Shown here piece by piece: positions 6,201-6,220 of a DNA stretch of 6,220 nucleotides. Below the pieces are notes generated by a model, which saw only the letters and a program-made list of their open reading frames with translations, was not told the DNA's origin and ran no database searches. Source of the stretch: Acidobacteriota bacterium (GTDB lineage Bacteria > Acidobacteriota > Thermoanaerobaculia > Multivoradales > JAHEKO01); assembly GCA_029863825.1 (NCBI GenBank), contig JAOTUP010000133.1:1-6220 (forward strand), read 5' to 3'. How positions within the stretch are numbered: the first letter of the stretch is position 1; each line of letters opens with the position of its first letter. Position numbers and translations under genes: made by a program.

Positions 6201-6220
6201 CAAGGAGATGCGAACTGAAG
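3220..6220 (+). CDS. Tandem PilZ domains fused to a giant coiled coil, first 1000 residues, cut by right edge
   Basis: The frame is open from the ATG at 3220 to the edge (1000 codons). PilZ domain 1 spans about residues 4-115, with the c-di-GMP motif pair R5-x-x-x-R9 and N31-L-S33-A-G-G36, ending YAAGLRFIDL (90-99). PilZ domain 2 spans about 125-230, with NISLGGMFI (155-163), GEAEVVWTR (190-198) and AGMGIRFLDLD (208-218). It lacks a proper RxxxR (RVTLER, 131-136, is one residue too long), so ligand binding there is doubtful. Residues 231-283 are a K/A/P/S/T-rich, probably disordered linker. From about 284 to 1000 the sequence is a charged heptad-like coiled coil. The last proline is P333; no Pro, Cys or Trp follows in the visible part. 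There is no signal peptide or membrane segment in the N-terminal region, so it is probably cytoplasmic. By analogy, such proteins may scaffold motility, polarity or cell-envelope machinery in response to c-di-GMP; this is inference. TAGG nine bases before the ATG is a weak ribosome site. Generic coiled-coil similarity to SMC or myosin is not evidence of those functions. Confidence 0.9.
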   Translation, partial: MGEKRIHPRLDLPLQAELLVEGSKRRATLENLSAGGAGLRMTEQLAPGTRVDEIDFTLPANGKSSGFHVATKAEIVHAEPVPQPDGDGGYAAGLRFIDLPENQFRGIQKFIFERLTKGSPDSSEIPLERRRVTLERPVSIRFERFDEFVNQMAENISLGGMFIRTDAPKSPGTVFSFKFQLGDDFSLVEGEAEVVWTRHKSLGPTQHAGMGIRFLDLDERSRNTILSLVKKKATGAAAKKPTPKLRVAAVMPKSASPASATSISSRQAARTKPATSASGDTSDPRIGKLRHELGRRTRAYEARIAALEKRIEELTAKRVEQTAGMGDSEAARPATALVEFEETRSRVELEQVGSGEHLQTANQQIQKLRQELEGLTAEIEADRRKRASLENKLLAVEQALRGTERERDEFSSRLAESAESRRKLQAELDAIEAGEEGEGEEDLRRELAEALDRNRTFEERMAVALRDRDEALGKLTLVSTTESSVRKVTEDAERERQDLLSTLGQAQDQLARAEKVHEDRLAELREEIEEAGRVAEEMRLLAKDEEAARLEAESRLDHVQAELELERTERTSIGEQLEKELRTALSRASELEEELVHLEASLEDAARRRQDHEEALARTEDEFENMRAEQEELVAGFRTETQEAVTAAADLAAAREALEASLKDSEGKRGRLEETVTATREELERAVQERDAVESELREEIEKARSHAAELEARMTDVDASLESATRARDELEEALGESRAEVERLVGELEEKQAASREEVDAAVSAREALELQVIQLDASLEDAARGRQEIESALARAEEELDQVRAEHEELVAGLRAEAQEAGSAVGELERVVEERQAVESELRQELEATLAGKGELEEALARMRSELDGVQAEYDEKLAELRAEAEQTASTLTELRTSSEEQKASLETSERERRELEMSLSESRVEFEQLAEERGTIETEHRERIVALEALLQEAERKHDEVRNRALEAEAKLQDQSQASRETEETLRGEIKEMRTE
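4672..6220 (+). repeat. Degenerate 60-residue (180-bp) tandem repeat in the coiled coil
   Basis: A unit with core x-x-A-S-L-E-D-A-x-R-x-R-x-E-x-E-x-A-L starts at 5011, 5191, 5371 and 5551, exactly 180 bp apart. Further recognisable units begin at 5752 and 5932 (180 bp apart) and at 6133, so the spacings after 5551 are 67, 60 and 67 residues: steps of one heptad. An upstream unit begins at 4672 (EDAERERQ), with a poorly preserved one between it and 5011. The units at 5011 and 5551 are closest: 32 of their first 47 residues are identical. The array probably continues beyond the window. Confidence 0.75.

Overview
The window looks like chromosomal DNA from a moderately GC-rich bacterium (about 60% GC by eye), most likely of the Myxococcota / former Deltaproteobacteria type. 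The best taxonomic hint is the right-hand gene. Its second PilZ module carries the NISLGGMFI signature of the PilZ subfamily that is highly paralogous in Myxococcus xanthus, and it is joined to a very long coiled coil, an architecture common in those bacteria. This placement is an inference, not proof.

Layout, left to right. (1) Positions 1-277, minus strand: the N-terminal 92 residues of a 4'-phosphopantetheinyl transferase, running off the left edge. (2) 303-926, plus strand: a complete chloramphenicol-acetyltransferase-fold protein, divergent from the first gene with only 25 bp between the start codons. (3) 930-965: a perfect 10-bp dyad that acts as the boundary between two convergent genes. 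(4) 962-1573, minus strand: a MocA-type molybdenum cofactor nucleotidyltransferase. (5) 1574-2013: a 440-bp gap with no credible protein gene but unusually rich in perfect inverted repeats and stacked hairpins. (6) 2014-3078, minus strand: a full-length XdhC/CoxI-family protein. (7) 3079-3219: a divergent promoter region with two imperfect palindromes. (8) 3220 to the right edge, plus strand: the first 1000 residues of a protein with two PilZ domains, a short low-complexity linker and at least 700 residues of coiled coil built on a 60-residue repeat.

MocA and XdhC form a functional pair. MocA adds CMP to molybdopterin, and XdhC protects, delivers and helps sulfurate the cofactor for xanthine-oxidase-family molybdenum hydroxylases. 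They read in the same direction (xdhC then mocA), so the structured gap between them is both the 3' trailer of xdhC and the 5' leader of mocA. No molybdoenzyme structural gene is in the window.

The main candidates for something new are the structured non-coding region 1602-2013, above all a 168-nt multibranch element closed by a 13-bp perfect inverted repeat, and the PilZ-PilZ-coiled-coil protein with its regular 60/67-residue repeat. Neither could be compared with databases here.
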